Below, piece after piece: positions 57,447 to 60,394 of a DNA stretch of 60,394 bases. Every line of letters begins with the position of its first letter. The stretch's first letter is position 1. The notes beneath the pieces are model-generated. The model saw nothing but the letters and a program-made list of their open reading frames with translations. It did not search any database and was not told the DNA's origin. A program made the translations under genes and the position numbers. Source of the stretch: Entrophospora sp. SA101 (Eukaryota; Glomeromycota; Glomeromycetes; Entrophosporales; Entrophosporaceae); the NCBI GenBank assembly GCA_958430865.1, contig CAUDNR010004247.1, forward strand, positions 1-60,394, written 5' to 3'.

Positions 57447-57865
57447 ATGCTGTTTCAAACCAGCTGTCTTGGTAAGTAAATAAATTTATCATTTTATCCA
57501 ATATTTTATTTAGTGTACCCTATTTGCTTGTACTCATTCATTCATTTAATTATTGTTAGGCAAATCAAAGAATTCATGGTCAATATGCAAACATGAATAG
57601 CTCTAGAAGTGATACTGCCAATAGTAATATAAGATCTTGTCAACCAATTGAGGGTGATTATCCCATCTGGTATGTTTAGAATTATTCTTGTAGTGCTAAT
57701 AACAATAAATATTTTGATTATGATACTTATACAGTAAAGGTCTATAATCGGTTACAATTCATTGTTGGAACCTGAAAAACTTGTCTGGTGTAAAAATTAT
57801 TGTGAAAATATGTTCATGAAGTTCTTTTTGATCAATGGAAAGCTTCAAAATATAGCAGTAGTGAG
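57447..57865 (+). pseudogene. Exon-like pieces of an unidentified gene
   Basis: Three blocks with plausible GT/AG borders: 57447-57471 (donor GTAAGT), 57560-57669 (NQRIHGQYANMNSSRSDTAN in one frame, donor GTATGT) and 57735-57865 (FDQWKASKYSSSE at its end). They do not splice into one open frame and the last has several stops. Decayed gene or a spliced non-coding transcript. Confidence 0.2.
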
Positions 57866-58934
57866 GTATGAATGAATGAATATTTATATAATTGAAATCA
57901 ACAACATATATGAATATTAATTAATTACCAATTAATTGTTAATTGTTTTTTTTTGGATTATTACTTGTGTTTATTGTCATAATAAATGGAAAAATGTTTC
58001 AACCTCTGATTTTTTCTGGAGCATTACCATCTGAGCTCTCAATTAAAATATTTAAATACAATGATGATGATTATGTTCTTGCATTCTTGTCAATAAACAA
58101 TGGCATAATATTAAGATTCTAAAAATAGCACCAAAATAATAATTAATTGTTTACTGGAATAGTATAAGGATTTCTTAACAAGAAATAAGGGTTTAAATTG
58201 TTAGACAAACCACCATTATATAATTATACTAGATTTTGCATTGGACTTTATTTAATTATTTTACAAAATAATTAGTAAAATTGACCTTGGATCATTCAAC
58301 AAATATCAGAGAGTTTGGTACTTCTGACATAGATCTTCATCAGTTAAATAATTATCATAGTTTTAATAATATCTTTCAAAATCTTAACAAATTAGATTGT
58401 AAACTTACTGATAATTATGAATTTATTGATAAATTACATAAGTCTATTAATAAATGCCAAAATAACTTTTCATAATAACTGAAATTAATTTTAATAGTGG
58501 CCAAAATTGTATCCAAAATTATTTGAATTCCTTGATTCAATAGTCAAAATTCTGGGTAGTTTTTTTTTTAGGATAATTAATACAGAGAATATGGAAAAGC
58601 CAGAATTTAGCCAAAATATTTGGCAAATGCAAAACCAATTTTGGCTAACATGTATGATAAATAGCAAATATTTGTGAAAATATAATGGATTTGATTATCA
58701 TAGTCTGTCTGACTCAACTAATTAAAACACAAATTCAAATAAAACATTTAACCATTTATTCATTGCTTGCTAAAGGAGCTTTATCAGATAATTTCAAAAA
58801 AGCAATTTTCACACATTCACAATCAATAATTTATATTCAAGCTATATAAACAATAAATTATTACCAGTACTTGAAAATCTGGAAATTTTATCAACTAGCA
58901 GTTATACAATTAAATATTTTAAAAATGTTCTACT
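57866..58934. other. Gene-poor stretch
   Basis: A 64-codon plus frame at 58281-58475 (helical, Asn/Leu-rich) has no recognisable motif and no supporting copy. Otherwise AT-rich. Confidence 0.3.
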
Positions 58935-59447
58935 TTCAAATGGGGCATACTGCAACAAAACCAGACAAAGTGAACATTGGTATTACCAAGAATTTCAGGG
59001 ATCAAAATTTAGTAACGTGATTATTAAAATCTTCCATTTGTTATCTTAAGTGATATATAGAACTATCCCTGTATAAAAATAGTTAAGATGAAACTCATCT
59101 ATATCAGATCTACTATGGAACCCAAGAATTATAGCACCATTAGAAGTATTTTGAAGAAGGAACAAGGTGAAAAAATTGCTCCTTACATTTTCAAATTAAG
59201 TGATACTCAGACACTGGAAACTTATCTAAGGAAAGAAAAAATTACCTATGAAATTTACCAAGAAGAAAGAAAAATAATAAATGTTGGAAAAAGAAAGCAT
59301 CATGATGATGCATTATTACCTAATAAAGAAATTCACTCTAAAGAATATTTTTGGAATTTCAATTTATATAGAATATTCTTTAAATTACTTTCTTATTTTC
59401 AATCAAGGTCATTTCTTAGTTTCTTTAATTTCAATTTGAGCAGTTAG
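58935..59447 (+). other. Dispersed repeat with a 119-codon ORF of unknown function
   Basis: 58935-59195 is the inverted partner of 50535-50750. From ATG 59088 an ORF reads IYIRSTMEPKNYSTIRSILK, then KIAPYIFKLSDTQTLETYLR and EERKIINVGKRKHH. The first 70 residues are charged and helical, and the copy at 50.5 kb keeps the first 25. The last 30 residues are Phe/Ser-rich, probably read-through beyond an exon end. Likely part of a repeat-family protein that I cannot name. Confidence 0.35.
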
Positions 59448-60010
59448 TTGAGTCTGCTGTTTCTTTAATTGTTTAGCTTCACTTTCAAGTCTTTGAATTT
59501 TATCTAATAATTCTTGCTTCTGCTTATTATGCCAATCCTTTGAAACTTCTAAAGCTTCCAAATGAGAACCAATTTCTTCCTTAGCACTGGATAGTTGCTG
59601 TTTTAAGTCTTTATTCTACTGTTCTAATCTGCCAACATAACTCTGTGTCATTATTTCTGTTATGGTTGGGATTTTGACTGATTCATCTTTCCTTAAATCA
59701 CAAAAACAGTCTATTCTATTTCTCATAGCTCAACCACAATCATTACAACATGGCAGAGTATCATCATCAAGAGCTTTTTTGCACTCAACACAGATATAAG
59801 CAATATTGTTGTAATCATTATTGTCTATATTGTAAGATATTATTTTGTAAGTAGCAGTTGAACTCCTTTCTCTTTCAAAAGAGCAGAAATTATAATGCCA
59901 TTTATCTCCTCTTCTTAACTCATTAACTTGGTATTCTAATTTTATACTATTTATCCTTTTGTAAAATATAGGTGTTGAATTTTTCCCTAGTTATTTCTTT
60001 TACTTGCTAA
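59434..60010 (-). pseudogene. Zinc-finger plus coiled-coil gene, 3' part with two nonsense codons
   Basis: From about 59985 the minus strand reads INSIKLEYQVNELRRGDKWH, then SYNIDNNDYNNIAYICVECK and CCNDCG (two CxxC-type pairs, ICVEC and CCNDC). Then TGA, AMRNRIDCFCDLRKDESV, a TAG after VGRLEQ, and a coiled coil (KEEIGSHLEALEVSKDWHNK, RLESEAKQLKKQQTQLTA) to TGA at about 59434. The whole stretch is one frame, so only the two stops break it. Both stops could have come from C-to-T changes (CGA to TGA, CAG to TAG). The part at 60032-60394 repeats the HLEALEV coil motif and is probably the same gene. Confidence 0.5.
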
Positions 60011-60031
60011 TTCTGTTCTTTACTTTGTTGG

Positions 60032-60394
60032 TTAGGAGTTTGAATTTCTTTCTTTTTTTGGTAAAGATGGTAATTCTTGAAGTTGCTTGTCTGCTAAATA
60101 ATTCTGCCATGCTACAGTGTTTTCTAGCAGTTCTATTTTTCTCAAAGCTTTTTCTAAGTTGCCATCTTTTTCCTTGCTTTGTCTTACTCTCCATTGTCTA
60201 GCTACTTCAAGAGCCTCTAAATGACATTCAGATGTTTCCACTTCTAGTTCTAATGCTCCTTCCAACTCTTGATTAATTTGCTGTAACTCAACAGCCTTTT
60301 TTTCTAGAAGAGCATCTTTTTCTTTTAATTCTTCTTTTTCTTGATAAGTAAAACCAAAAGCTTCTTCATAATTTAATGCTTCATGACCAAAACT
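60032..60394 (-). pseudogene. Coiled-coil segment of the same gene, running off the right edge
   Basis: Open from base 60394 (window edge) to TAA at 60032. Starts SFGHEALNYEEAFGFTYQEK and continues as a Lys/Glu/Leu heptad-rich coiled coil with SECHLEALEVARQWRVRQSK, which echoes the coil at 59434-60010. The frame ends after KKERNSNS. One base over, KEIQTPNQQSKEQN continues towards the zinc-finger part, so a frameshift near 60040-60060 is likely. The 5' end lies outside the window. Confidence 0.5.

Noticed and set aside
1..60394. CRISPR arrays, bacterial operons, tRNA or rRNA genes
   Set aside because: None seen; introns and gene style are eukaryotic, and no cloverleaf or rRNA core sequence was recognised by eye.

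Overview
The window looks like eukaryotic DNA from an arbuscular-mycorrhizal fungus of the Rhizophagus type. The grounds are: very AT-rich sequence; genes cut by short GT-AG introns; fungal Zn(2)Cys(6) domains; a Crinkler-type NTPase gene; a kinase whose N-terminal linker I associate with the large Rhizophagus kinase families; a fungal SAP30; and many decayed transposons and small inverted-repeat elements. The organism call is inference; no rRNA or marker gene is present and I saw no tRNA.

Layout. 0-3.7 kb: a broken transposase-like fragment and a decayed Crinkler-like NTPase/nuclease gene, both on the minus strand. 5.4-20.5 kb: three tandem copies of a locus whose first exon encodes a 52-54 residue Zn2Cys6 domain. 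Copy 1 is a pseudogene. Copy 2 splices in frame to a Pro/Gln/Asn-rich exon with a Med15-like helical block. Copy 3 has lost that exon and splices in frame to an acidic exon 1.8 kb away. Recurrent TTCCG...GGAA palindromes and a CGGAAAATACC motif lie upstream of all three, and the introns are full of nested small inverted-repeat elements. 20.5-28 kb: relics, including a Helitron with Rep and PIF1 parts, one good protein-kinase gene, an AT-rich TTCGAATAA satellite and several MITEs.

28.6-36.5 kb is the conserved core: SAP30, the succinyl-CoA ligase alpha subunit (6 exons), a decayed F-box gene, and a mitochondrial-type PPR gene (11 exons). 36.5-44.5 kb: a broken Tc1/mariner transposase, a decayed repeat-family gene with a Cys/His-rich domain, a 244-bp tandem repeat and an LRR-like relic. 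45-47.4 kb: a single-exon protein with two calponin-homology domains. 48-52 kb: transposon relics, a MITE and a second copy of the TTCGAATAA satellite. 52.2-55.7 kb: two tandem two-exon genes for signal-peptide-bearing multi-pass membrane proteins sharing a TGACTCA promoter element and similar 3' flanks. 56-60.4 kb: mostly relics, ending in a broken zinc-finger/coiled-coil gene that runs off the right edge.

The most promising unexplained system is the Zn2Cys6 array with its candidate self-binding palindromes. The tandem membrane-protein pair is second. Several broken genes break at homopolymers, so real decay and uncorrected assembly indels cannot be told apart here.
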